In this document: piece by piece, positions 48,939 through 57,163 of the stretch
Layout of the letters: every line of letters starts with the position of its first letter
How positions within the stretch are numbered: position 1 is the first letter of the stretch
DNA from: Salinicola halophyticus
GTDB taxonomy: Bacteria; Pseudomonadota; Gammaproteobacteria; Pseudomonadales; Halomonadaceae
DNA: 64,000 nt
Reading direction: 5' to 3'
Assembly: GCF_003206695.1 (NCBI RefSeq)
Contig: NZ_PZJN01000003.1
Span: 132,472-196,471 of the forward strand
Translations under genes and position numbers: made by a program
Notes under the pieces: model-generated
What the model saw: only the letters and a program-made list of their open reading frames with translations
Told to the model about the DNA's origin: nothing
The model's database searches: none

Positions 48939-49221
48939 AAATGCGGATGCCCGCCGACGCGCGATCGCCATGGCTTACAGCGGTGAACGAACGGACGCGC
49001 CCAGGGTCGTTGCCAAGGGCTACGGCAATGTGGCGGATCGCATCATCGAGCTCGGACAGCAGGAGGGCGTTTTCGTACATGACTCCCCGGAACTGGTTGC
49101 GCTATTGATGCAGGTCGACCTGGATGCCCGTATCCCGGAGTCGCTCTATCAGGTGGTAGCAGAATTGCTGGTATGGATCGGCCAGATCGACAGTGCGGCG
49201 ACGTCAGGTCATCAGCATTAG
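48928..49221 (+). CDS. FlhX, free-standing FlhB C-terminal-domain protein
   Basis: The 97-residue protein matches only the cytoplasmic C-terminal part of FlhB. Compare APRVVAKGYGNVADRIIELG here with APRVIAKGADQVAAKIRELG in the FlhB encoded at 62655, then LARALYHHVDLEQEIPGDLY there with VALLMQVDLDARIPESLY here. It lacks the membrane domain and the NPTH autocleavage site. Such FlhX proteins can replace cleaved FlhB fragments in the export switch. It overlaps the FliK-like gene by 11 bases, supporting a joint role in substrate switching. The function is inferred from the FlhB relation. Confidence 0.82.
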   Translation: MSDRNADARRRAIAMAYSGERTDAPRVVAKGYGNVADRIIELGQQEGVFVHDSPELVALLMQVDLDARIPESLYQVVAELLVWIGQIDSAATSGHQH

Positions 49222-49546
49222 CGTTGACTGTCAGGTTTAATTTTAAACGGTATTGTTATCCAATGTGTCTTTTGGGACCGTTTGTCTTCACGAGCTCGCA
49301 TCTGCCCGTAAAGGCAGTAATCACAATATTTCACGTAGGATCAGTTATTTAAATCAATCGATAGCAAACTCAATAGCGACGAGTTCGTTACGTGACTATA
49401 AATTTGGTAACAAAACTTGCTTTTGTTCATCAAAAAGTCGCAAACTAGGTCCATCATAAAGAACTGATGTAGTCGCCTCGATGGCTATGTCGGCTGGAGC
49501 TTTCAATCAATGGAAGCCAATAAAACCATACGCAGGGAATCGGACA
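49222..49546 (+). promoter_or_regulatory. flhD: AT-rich regulatory region of flhDC
   Basis: This 325-base gap is far more AT-rich than its surroundings and holds no credible gene. I could not fix one promoter; GTTTAA-TT-TTAAAC (49235-49248) is an inverted repeat, and TTGACT (49224) is a -35 candidate without a good -10. Several GGA motifs, one in the ribosome binding site (AGGGAA), suggest a leader open to CsrA, by analogy with E. coli flhDC. AT-rich DNA is also the target of H-NS-type silencers. Confidence 0.55.
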
Positions 49547-49879
49547 ATGGCCCCGAACAGTCTTCTGGACGACATTCAAGATCTCAATCTCTCCTATCTG
49601 CTTCTGGTTCAGCGCCTGCTGAACGAGGATCGTGAGTCGGCGATGTTTCGACTCGACATGAATGCCGATCTTGCGGATACCATTATTCGCTTATCGATCA
49701 AGCAGTTGACTCAACTGTCTCGAACAAATCAGTTGCTATGTAATCTGCGATTCACGGATGCTGAACAGCTCAATATGCTGGTCCGTAACCCGCGAGCCCA
49801 GGGGCTCGAGCAGACGCATGCCTCACTGCTGATGGCCGGTGCGGGTCGCGTTCAATTCTCGTCCCGGCAGGGGAGCTGA
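49547..49879 (+). CDS. flhD: Flagellar master regulator subunit FlhD
   Basis: The 110-residue product shows the FlhD pattern LLDDIQDLNLSYLLLVQRLLNEDRESAMFRLDMN and the TNQLLCNLRF segment with the family Cys. FlhD4C2 activates class II flagellar operons with sigma-70. The ATG at 49547 has AGGGAA upstream at fair spacing; an in-frame ATG at 49481 is unlikely. It precedes flhC by three bases. FlhDC is found in enterics and some marine Gammaproteobacteria, in contrast to the FleQ circuit of pseudomonads. Confidence 0.95.
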   Translation: MAPNSLLDDIQDLNLSYLLLVQRLLNEDRESAMFRLDMNADLADTIIRLSIKQLTQLSRTNQLLCNLRFTDAEQLNMLVRNPRAQGLEQTHASLLMAGAGRVQFSSRQGS

Positions 49880-49882
49880 TCC

Positions 49883-50473
49883 ATGGCGGACAAGAGCCTC
49901 GTTGCGGAGATGCTTCAGGTGCAGCTGGCCATCGAGTTGATCGAACTGGGGGCGCGGTTGCAGGTTCTCGAAACCGAGACGGATCTGAGTCGCGGGCGTT
50001 TGATCAAGCTTTACAAAGAAGTCAAAGGCATGTCTCCGCCCAAAGGTATGCTGCCGTTTTCGGCCGACTGGTTCATTACCTGGCTACCCAATATTCATTC
50101 ATCGTTGTTCTACAACGTCTATCGTCGCCTCACTAAAGAGCTGGGTTGCGAGCGGATGCCTGCGTTCGTCAAGGCTTATCGGCTGTATCTCGAGCAGGTC
50201 GAACTCGATGGTGCGGAGCCCACGCTCGGCTTGACGCGGGCGTGGACGCTGGTGCGATTCTTCGAGAGCGATCTGCTGCAGTTGTCGCGCTGCAAGACCT
50301 GTAAGGGCGATTTCGTGGCGCATGCTCATAGCCCGATGCAGGACTACGTCTGCGGTATCTGCCAGCCCCCTTCCCGGGCTGGCAAGACTCGCAAGGCCAA
50401 GGCGATGTCGAAACCGGCCGCACCGACGTTCGTTCCTCTGGAGATGTCGCTGGCGGACCGCCTGGCCGTCTAG
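49883..50473 (+). CDS. flhC: Flagellar master regulator subunit FlhC
   Basis: The 196-residue product has FlhC features: [35 protein letters not shown], then [21 protein letters not shown], and the C-terminal zinc site with Cys in CKTCKGDF and CGICQPP. It binds DNA in the FlhD4C2 complex. ATG at 49883 follows the flhD stop at once. A terminator lies after it and separates it from motA. Confidence 0.95.
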   Translation: MADKSLVAEMLQVQLAIELIELGARLQVLETETDLSRGRLIKLYKEVKGMSPPKGMLPFSADWFITWLPNIHSSLFYNVYRRLTKELGCERMPAFVKAYRLYLEQVELDGAEPTLGLTRAWTLVRFFESDLLQLSRCKTCKGDFVAHAHSPMQDYVCGICQPPSRAGKTRKAKAMSKPAAPTFVPLEMSLADRLAV

Positions 50474-50492
50474 GCTGATCTCGTCATCGAGA

Positions 50493-50518
50493 AGCGGGCC
50501 AACGGGCCCGCTTTTTTG
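50493..50518 (+). terminator. Terminator of flhDC
   Basis: An eight-bp stem AGCGGGCC with its complement (50493-50500, 50505-50512), a four-base loop and six T. It insulates motAB from flhDC. Confidence 0.82.
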
Positions 50519-50593
50519 TGTCCGTTCGGCGACGAGATGCCTGCCTGGCACCGTCGTTTTTCGAACAATCACGCTTTTCTGATATTTCTACCC

Positions 50594-50621
50594 TCAAGCG
50601 CGACGCCTCGGCTGCCGATAC
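50594..50621 (+). promoter_or_regulatory. motA: Sigma-28 promoter of motAB-cheAW
   Basis: TCAAGCGC, 12 bases, GCCGATAC. It lies about 40 bases before the motA start. The spacer is one base longer than the other four sigma-28 sites here. Confidence 0.65.
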
Positions 50622-50661
50622 AGTCAGCAAGTTTGCCATGCACTGTTTCGGGAGCCTCACC

Positions 50662-51549
50662 GTGCTGATCCTATTAGGCTACATCATCGTCTTGGGTAGT
50701 GTATTCGGTGGCTACGTCGCGATTGGCGGGCATCTGGGTGCGCTGGTGCAGCCCGCCGAGTTCGTGATGATCGTCGGAGCCGCCCTCGGCGCCTTCGTCT
50801 GCGCCAACAACGGCAAGGCGATCAAGGCGACGTTGCGGTCGTTCTCGAAGCTAAAGCGCACCAAGCGCTACAACAAGATGATGTACATGGAGCTGATGGC
50901 GCTTCAATACCGGCTTCTGACCAAGGCGAGACGCGACGGCATGCTGGCGATCGAGCGTGATATCGATGCGCCGCAGGACAGCGCGATCTTCGCGGACTAT
51001 CCGAAGATCCTCTCGGATCCGATGATCATGGGGTTCCTGACCGATTATTTACGCCTAATGGTCAGCGGCAACATGGATCCCTTCGAGATCGATGCGCTGA
51101 TGGAGCACGAGATCGAGACCTTCCAGCATGAAGCGGAGCTGCCCGCGCACTCGCTATCGGCCGTCGGCGACGGACTTCCGGCTTTCGGCATCGTGGCAGC
51201 GGTCATGGGCGTGGTGCACGCTCTGGGATCGGCGGATCAGGGCGCCGGTGTCATGGGACAGATGATCGCACAGGCGCTGGTGGGTACCTTTGTCGGGATC
51301 CTGCTGGCCTATGGCTTCGTGACGCCCGTGGCTCACCGCATCAACCTGCAGGCGGGTGAAGCGACCAAGATGCTGCAGTGCATTCGCGTAACCCTGATGG
51401 CCAGCCTCAATGGTCTGGCGCCGCAGTTGGCGGTGGAGTTCGGCCGCAAGGCGCTGTTTACCGCTATCAGGCCGTCATTCAGCGAGCTTGAAGAACACGT
51501 TCGTTCCAGCGGGCAGACCCTGCGCAGCACGGGAACGGAGGGGCCATGA
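50662..51549 (+). CDS. motA: Flagellar stator protein MotA
   Basis: The 295-residue product equals E. coli MotA in length. It starts LILLGYIIVLGSVFGGY and has four membrane segments, the cytoplasmic loop RLLTKARRDGMLAIERDI with charged rotor-contact residues, and the region VGDGLPAFGIVAAVMGVVHAL for the proton channel. I chose the GTG at 50662 because GGGAG stands before it and the N-terminus then matches the family; longer in-frame starts run into the promoter. Its stop overlaps the motB start by four bases (ATGA). Confidence 0.96.
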   Translation: MLILLGYIIVLGSVFGGYVAIGGHLGALVQPAEFVMIVGAALGAFVCANNGKAIKATLRSFSKLKRTKRYNKMMYMELMALQYRLLTKARRDGMLAIERDIDAPQDSAIFADYPKILSDPMIMGFLTDYLRLMVSGNMDPFEIDALMEHEIETFQHEAELPAHSLSAVGDGLPAFGIVAAVMGVVHALGSADQGAGVMGQMIAQALVGTFVGILLAYGFVTPVAHRINLQAGEATKMLQCIRVTLMASLNGLAPQLAVEFGRKALFTAIRPSFSELEEHVRSSGQTLRSTGTEGP

Positions 51550-52481
51550 GTAGCGGTGATGAACGGCGGCCGCTGATCGTCAAGCGCAAGCGGGTTCAGT
51601 CGGCGAAGCATCACGGTGGGTCGTGGAAGATCGCCTACGCCGATTTCATGACGGCATTGATGGCGCTGTTCCTGGTGCTGTGGATTCTTTCCACGGCCAG
51701 TCCGAGCCAATTGGAACATATCGCCGAATATTTCCGTACTCCACTAGCCGTCGCCTTGACGGGCGGCGACAAGACGACGGCGAGCACCAGCGCCATACCC
51801 GGTGGTGGCGACAACCCGACCAAGGTCGATGGCGAGGAACGCCGCGTGAACATCCGCGAGCAGACCCGCTCGAGTGACGAGCAGCGCAATCTGCGCTATC
51901 TGCGCGATCGTCTGCAGAGCGTGATTCAGAGCGACCCGCAGCTCAAGGAACTGAGCTCGCAGCTGCGGATGGATTTCTCGCCCGAAGGGTTGCGAGTGCA
52001 GATCGTCGACAGCGACAAGCGGCCGATGTTCGAACTCGGTAGCGATCGCCTCGAGCCGTACATGCAAAAGATCCTGGGTCGCATCGCTCCCGTGCTCAAC
52101 GAGATGCCCAATCCCATCAGCATCAGCGGCCACACCGATGACATTCCTTACGTCGGCGGCGAGAAGGGATACAGCAACTGGGAGCTGTCCGCCGATCGTG
52201 CCAACGCTTCACGCCGGGAACTGATCGCCGCCGGCCTGGCGCCGGACAAACTCTTGAGAGTCGCCGGGATGGGCTCGCGCATCACCTTGCCGAACACGCT
52301 CCCCAGCGACGACGTCAATCGTCGGATCAGCATCGTGGTGCTGGATAACCGGGCGGCTCAGGCAATCGAACAGCAGGAAAAGACGCCGCTGCCCTCATCT
52401 CTGGCAACGCCTCTGGCAGGCAACGGTGGTGAGGCGAGTGGTAGTAGTGGCGGGATGACCGAGCCGAATTCAGCGGGTTGA
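51546..52481 (+). CDS. motB: Flagellar stator protein MotB
   Basis: The 311-residue product has a cytoplasmic basic start, one membrane segment (about 27-50) with the proton-carrying Asp33 (KIAYADFMTALMALFL), and a C-terminal OmpA-like peptidoglycan-binding domain (FELGSDRLEPYM, SISGHTDDIPYV, NWELSADRANASRREL). It anchors the stator to the wall. The Asp33 residue suggests a proton-driven, not sodium-driven, motor, although the ion cannot be settled from this residue alone. It overlaps motA and is followed by cheA after 48 bases. Confidence 0.96.
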   Translation: MSSGDERRPLIVKRKRVQSAKHHGGSWKIAYADFMTALMALFLVLWILSTASPSQLEHIAEYFRTPLAVALTGGDKTTASTSAIPGGGDNPTKVDGEERRVNIREQTRSSDEQRNLRYLRDRLQSVIQSDPQLKELSSQLRMDFSPEGLRVQIVDSDKRPMFELGSDRLEPYMQKILGRIAPVLNEMPNPISISGHTDDIPYVGGEKGYSNWELSADRANASRRELIAAGLAPDKLLRVAGMGSRITLPNTLPSDDVNRRISIVVLDNRAAQAIEQQEKTPLPSSLATPLAGNGGEASGSSGGMTEPNSAG

Positions 52482-52529
52482 TGCAAACGTGTTCACGCCC
52501 TGTTGGTGGGGCTTCTATGGCAGGTGCTC

Positions 52530-54668
52530 ATGGATATTTCTGATTTTTACGACACTTTCTTCGAAGAAGCCGAAGAGCTGCTGGCAGATATGGAGCGCCT
52601 GCTGCTGGATCTCGATGTCGACGATCCCGATGTCGAAGAGCTCAATGCGATCTTCCGTGCCGCGCACTCGATCAAGGGGGGGGCTGGCACCTTTGGCTTT
52701 ACCGTCCTGCAGGAGACGACGCACCTGCTCGAGAACTTGCTGGACCATACCCGGCGTGGCGAGCTCACTCTACGGCGGGATATCGTCGACACGTTTCTGG
52801 AAACCAAAGATATGCTTCATGACCAGTTGAATGCCTACCGCAACGGCAGTGAGCCGGATGCCGAAGCGTTCGAACGGATTTCCCGCGTTCTGCAGCAGAT
52901 GGCGCTGGATGAGCTGGGCCAGGGCGGTGCGGCAGCGAATGTGCCGGCGGTTGCGACACCGGAACCCGCGGCGACGACCCCCGCTCCTTCAGTGGAGAGT
53001 CCGGAAAGCGCCGAGGCCGGCAAGGGCGCTACCCAGCGCTTGTCGATTACGCTGACGAACGTGAACGACAAGGACCGCAATCTGCTGGTCGACGAGCTCG
53101 AGCATTTCGGTGTGATCGCATCGCAGTCGGGCGATGCGGCGCGGTATCAGGTGGTTCTGGACAGCGCGGAATCCCAGGATGATATCGAAGCGGTGCTCTG
53201 TTTCATCATCGAGCCGGAGCAGCTGTCGATCCAGGCCGAAGCGGTTGCCCCGGCCGAAGCGGTTGCCCCGGCCGAGGACAGCGCAGACACGACCGTCCGG
53301 GAACCGATGGCTGAGACGCCGGTGCCGTCCAGCGAGCCGGCGCCGGCCAGCGCCGAAACGTCGGTGGCTGAGGCGCCCGCCGTACCGAGCGACAAGGCCA
53401 GTAGCAAACCGAGTGGCAAGTCCGGTGGCAAGAACGCCAAGGGCAGCGAGTCCAGCACCATCCGGGTGCCGGTCGACAAGGTAGATCAGATCATCAATCT
53501 GGTCGGTGAATTGATCATCACTCAGTCGATGCTCGAGCAGACGGCCAGCGATCTGGACATCGTCTCTCATGGGCCGCTGGTCAACGGCATGAATCTGTTG
53601 CAGCGCAACGCCCGCGATCTGCAGGAATCGGTGATGTCGATTCGCATGATGCCGATGGATTACGTCTTCAGTCGTTTTCCGCGGCTGGTGCGCGATCTGG
53701 CGGCCAAGCTGGGCAAGGACGTCGAACTGATCACCGAGGGGAAGTCCACCGAGCTCGACAAGAGCCTGATCGAGCGCATCATCGACCCCTTGACCCATCT
53801 GGTTCGCAACAGCCTCGATCACGGCCTGGAGTCTCCGGAACGCCGCGAAGCGGCCGGCAAGTCGCCGACCGGCCATCTCACGCTGTCCGCCCAGCACCAG
53901 GGCGGTAATATCCTGATCGAAGTGATCGACGATGGAGCCGGGCTCAATCGCGACAGGATTCTGGCCAAGGCCCGGTCCAACGGTCTCGCCGTCACCGACA
54001 CCATGAGCGATGACGACGTCTGGCAGCTGATCTTTGCCCCCGGTTTCTCGACCGCGGAGCAGGTCAGCGACGTCTCCGGGCGTGGCGTCGGCATGGATGT
54101 CGTCAAGCGTAATATTCAGGCCATGGGCGGGCACGTCGAGATCCTGAGCAAACCCAACCAGGGCACGACGACACGGATCGTGCTGCCGCTTACGCTGGCG
54201 ATCCTGGACGGCATGTCGATTCGCTGTGGTGGGGAGACCTTCCTGCTGCCGCTCAATGCGGTCCTCGAATCGCTGCAGCCCCAGCCCGACGACATCTATT
54301 CGATGGCCGGCGACGATCAGCTGCTCAAGGTGCGCGACGAGTATCTGCCGATCATCGCGCTGCACCATGCTCTGGACGTGGCCAACGCCCGGACCGAATT
54401 GACCGAGGCCATCGCCGTCATCGTCCAGGGCGAGGGGCGGCGCTACGCCCTGCTGGTCGATGACCTGATCGGCCAACAGCAGGTCGTGGTCAAGAACCTC
54501 GAAACCAATTATCGCAAGGTCCCGGGCATCTCCGCGGCCACTATCCTTGGCGATGGCAGCGTTGCCCTGATTCTCGATATCGCCGATCTTCATCGTCTCG
54601 ACCGGCGCAAATCGCAGCAGCGCCACGAGGCGAAACGCCAACATCTACAAGAGGTATCGCTAGTATGA
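52530..54668 (+). CDS. cheA: Chemotaxis histidine kinase CheA
   Basis: The 712-residue product has the full CheA order: an Hpt domain (1-105) with His46 in [14 protein letters not shown], a CheY-binding P2 (about 175-245), an Ala/Pro-rich linker with a short internal repeat of AEAVAP, a dimerisation domain, an ATPase domain with N, G1 and G2 boxes ([32 protein letters not shown]) and a CheW-like end (about 575-705). Receptors control its autophosphorylation; it feeds CheY and CheB. The codons just after His46 contain eight successive G (52676-52683). Its stop overlaps the cheW start by four bases. Confidence 0.96.
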   Translation: MDISDFYDTFFEEAEELLADMERLLLDLDVDDPDVEELNAIFRAAHSIKGGAGTFGFTVLQETTHLLENLLDHTRRGELTLRRDIVDTFLETKDMLHDQLNAYRNGSEPDAEAFERISRVLQQMALDELGQGGAAANVPAVATPEPAATTPAPSVESPESAEAGKGATQRLSITLTNVNDKDRNLLVDELEHFGVIASQSGDAARYQVVLDSAESQDDIEAVLCFIIEPEQLSIQAEAVAPAEAVAPAEDSADTTVREPMAETPVPSSEPAPASAETSVAEAPAVPSDKASSKPSGKSGGKNAKGSESSTIRVPVDKVDQIINLVGELIITQSMLEQTASDLDIVSHGPLVNGMNLLQRNARDLQESVMSIRMMPMDYVFSRFPRLVRDLAAKLGKDVELITEGKSTELDKSLIERIIDPLTHLVRNSLDHGLESPERREAAGKSPTGHLTLSAQHQGGNILIEVIDDGAGLNRDRILAKARSNGLAVTDTMSDDDVWQLIFAPGFSTAEQVSDVSGRGVGMDVVKRNIQAMGGHVEILSKPNQGTTTRIVLPLTLAILDGMSIRCGGETFLLPLNAVLESLQPQPDDIYSMAGDDQLLKVRDEYLPIIALHHALDVANARTELTEAIAVIVQGEGRRYALLVDDLIGQQQVVVKNLETNYRKVPGISAATILGDGSVALILDIADLHRLDRRKSQQRHEAKRQHLQEVSLV

Positions 54669-55165
54669 GTTCGCAAGCGAGCATGAATGCCATCGTCAAC
54701 GACGCCGCGAGCCGCGAGTATCTGGTCTTCTCGCTGGGTGAAGAGGAGTATGCGGTCGATATTCTCAAGGTGCAGGAAATTCGCGGTTACGAGAACGTCA
54801 CCCGCATTGCCAATGTGCCGGACTTCATCAAGGGGGTCACCAATCTGCGCGGCGTGATCGTGCCGATCATCGACCTGCGGCTCAAGTTCCATCTCGACAA
54901 GGTCGAATACGACGGTCAGACGGTGGTGATCGTGGTCAACGTCGATGACCGTATCGTGGGTATCGTCGTCGACGGCGTCTCGGACGTGATGAGCCTGGCG
55001 CCGGATCAGATCAAGCCGGCGCCGGAATTCGGCGTCACGCTGTCCTCGGATTACCTGAGCGGTATCGGCAGCCTCGAAGATCGCATGCTGGTACTGGTCG
55101 ACATCGAAAAGCTGTTGACCCACGAAGAGATGCAGCTCGTCGAGCGGACTGCCGAAAGCGCCTGA
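54665..55165 (+). CDS. cheW: Chemotaxis coupling protein CheW
   Basis: The 166-residue product is a single CheW domain: [56 protein letters not shown], then [21 protein letters not shown]. It couples receptors to CheA. It overlaps the cheA stop by four bases and ends the motA-motB-cheA-cheW unit, followed by a strong terminator. Confidence 0.96.
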   Translation: MSSQASMNAIVNDAASREYLVFSLGEEEYAVDILKVQEIRGYENVTRIANVPDFIKGVTNLRGVIVPIIDLRLKFHLDKVEYDGQTVVIVVNVDDRIVGIVVDGVSDVMSLAPDQIKPAPEFGVTLSSDYLSGIGSLEDRMLVLVDIEKLLTHEEMQLVERTAESA

Positions 55166-55191
55166 TCCGGGCAGCATGGAATGAATTATCG

Positions 55192-55218
55192 ACCGCAGCC
55201 TCGGCTGCGGTTTTTTTT
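55192..55218 (+). terminator. Terminator of motAB-cheAW
   Basis: An eight-bp stem ACCGCAGC with its complement around a four-base loop and an eight-T run. It lies 27 bases beyond the cheW stop. Confidence 0.88.
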
Positions 55219-55296
55219 GGCCGGCACGGCGCGAATGGATCACGAACCGAGCCGTTCATGGCGCGATCCGATTTTTCGACTTTGGTCTAATAAAGA

Positions 55297-55323
55297 TAAA
55301 GCTGATCCGCGCCAAGCCGATAA
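55297..55323 (+). promoter_or_regulatory. Sigma-28 promoter of receptor 1
   Basis: TAAAGCTG, 11 bases, GCCGATAA, a near-consensus FliA promoter 80 bases before the start codon of the receptor. Confidence 0.85.
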
Positions 55324-55403
55324 CGTTGCTATCGCGCTTATACCATCAGCTTCGCCATACGGGCAGGCGAGGCGCCGATCAAGTTATCCAGGTGAGAAAC
55401 GCC

Positions 55404-57035
55404 ATGCTGAATTTTCGAGAGTGGACGATGCGTCGCAAGCTTTGGGCCACGTTGGGGTTGATGTGGGTCGGTTTGATCATGGTGGCGGGCTGGTCGCTCT
55501 ACTCCATGCGGGAAAACCTGGTGGAACAGCGTGTCCAGAGCCTCCAGTACTTCATCGGCAGCGCCAAGCAACTGGTCGACAATTATGTCAGCCAATCGGA
55601 AAGCGGCGAATTGAGCGAAGCGGATGCCAAGCAGCAGGCGCGCAACGCTTTGGCCCATCTCGGTTTCGGCGCCGACGGCTATATCTTCGTGTTCGACTCC
55701 AATCTCGAGATCGTCGAGCATCCGCGTCGCGCCGTGGGTGACAGCATGCGCGACTATCAGGATCCCAACGGGGTCTATCTCTATCGCGAGATGTTCGCTG
55801 CTGCCCAGCAGCCCGACGGCGGGCTCGTTCCCTACGCCTCGCGTCGCAGTGATGGCGACGAGACGTACGACAAGCTCAGCTACGTCATGCGCGTACCGCA
55901 GTGGGACTGGCAGATCGCCACCGGCGTCTATGTCGACGACATCGACGCCGTGCTGGCGGACGGTGCCGTGGTCTACCTGGCGCTGATCGCCGCGATCGGC
56001 GGCCTGCTCTCACTGATCGTCGCCTGGGTCATCCGTAATGTTCTGGGTCGGCTGGGCGGCGATCCCGGCCATGCGCGTAACAGTATCCAGAAAATTGCCG
56101 AGGGCGATTTTTCCCAGGCTCTGGTTCTCAAGTCGAAGGACATCGACAGTTTGCTGTTCGCGATAGAAAGTATGCGTCAGCGGCTCTCCCGGACATTCGC
56201 CGACGTTCGCGCCAGCGCCGAATGGGTCAATGTCGGCGCCGGCCAGATCGCCAGCGGCAATCAAGACCTAGCGGTGCGCACCGATCAGCAGTCCGCTGCC
56301 ATCGTCGAAACGGCCTCCAGCATGGAGCAGTTGACCCAGACCGTCCGCCACAATGCCGATAACGCGGAAACGGCCACGCGGGCGGCATCCCAGACGCGTC
56401 AGCGCGCGCAGCAGGGCGGCGAGATGATGCGCGAGATCGAGACCACGATGTCACAGATCCAGGATGGCTCGCGGCAGATGGCGGAAATCGTCGACATGAT
56501 CGACAACATCGCGTTCCAGACCAACATTCTGGCGTTGAATGCCTCCGTCGAAGCGGCTCGTGCCGGCTCCGCCGGGCGAGGATTCGCGGTCGTCGCGGAA
56601 GAAGTGCGCAACCTGGCGAGCCGTAGCGCCGAAGCGTCCCGGGATATTCGTCGGCTGATCACCGGATCGGGCGAGCAGGTGAACAGCGGCGCCACGCTGA
56701 TCGAGCAGGCGGGCCGCGCCATGGAGGAGATCGTCTCCTCGGTGACCAGCGTCAGTGGTCTGATGGAAGAGATAGCCAACGCGTCGCGAGAACAGCGCAG
56801 CGGCATCGAGCAGGTCAATCAGGCGATCACGGAGCTCGACCAGGTCACCAGCCAGAACGCCGCGCTGGTACAGCAGACGGCCAATGCCTCCCAGTCGCTG
56901 GTGAGTCAGGCGCAGAAGCTGGAGTCGACGCTGGAGCATTACCGGGTAGCGGAGACGGAAGTCAGCGATTCCAGTCTGACCCAGTGGCAGCCCAACGTCG
57001 AAAAGACAACATCGCGCCGGGAACAGCCGGCGTGA
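55404..57035 (+). CDS. Methyl-accepting chemotaxis protein with a single-Cache sensor
   Basis: The 543-residue product has a membrane segment at about 14-35, a periplasmic sensor of about 150 residues resembling a single Cache domain (LGFGADGYIFVFDSNLEIVEHP, VMRVPQWDWQIATGVYVDDID), a second membrane segment (about 190-212), a HAMP-like stretch and a full signalling hairpin with [20 protein letters not shown] and [19 protein letters not shown]. It lacks the WxxF-type CheR tether at its C-terminus. AGGTGAG precedes the ATG at 55404. Cache sensors bind small carboxylates or amino acids; the ligand is unknown. Confidence 0.9.
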   Translation: MLNFREWTMRRKLWATLGLMWVGLIMVAGWSLYSMRENLVEQRVQSLQYFIGSAKQLVDNYVSQSESGELSEADAKQQARNALAHLGFGADGYIFVFDSNLEIVEHPRRAVGDSMRDYQDPNGVYLYREMFAAAQQPDGGLVPYASRRSDGDETYDKLSYVMRVPQWDWQIATGVYVDDIDAVLADGAVVYLALIAAIGGLLSLIVAWVIRNVLGRLGGDPGHARNSIQKIAEGDFSQALVLKSKDIDSLLFAIESMRQRLSRTFADVRASAEWVNVGAGQIASGNQDLAVRTDQQSAAIVETASSMEQLTQTVRHNADNAETATRAASQTRQRAQQGGEMMREIETTMSQIQDGSRQMAEIVDMIDNIAFQTNILALNASVEAARAGSAGRGFAVVAEEVRNLASRSAEASRDIRRLITGSGEQVNSGATLIEQAGRAMEEIVSSVTSVSGLMEEIANASREQRSGIEQVNQAITELDQVTSQNAALVQQTANASQSLVSQAQKLESTLEHYRVAETEVSDSSLTQWQPNVEKTTSRREQPA

Positions 57036-57055
57036 TCGGTGGCCTCTCGGGAAGC

Positions 57056-57082
57056 TCAAGAGAGCGGGTGATCGGCCGATAA
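57056..57082 (+). promoter_or_regulatory. Sigma-28 promoter of receptor 2
   Basis: TCAAGAGA, 11 bases, GCCGATAA; about 80 bases before the second receptor gene and close after receptor 1. Confidence 0.78.
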
Positions 57083-57163
57083 CCAGTCACGACAATGATC
57101 TCTGATCTGCCTCACGCGTTGCGGCAGATCGCGAGTGTGCATGACAACACCAGGGATGCTGCG

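Noticed and set aside
52989-54644. Long open frame antisense to cheA (551 codons)
   Set aside because: A shadow of GC-rich coding DNA; Arg/Gly/His/Asp-rich composition without domains.
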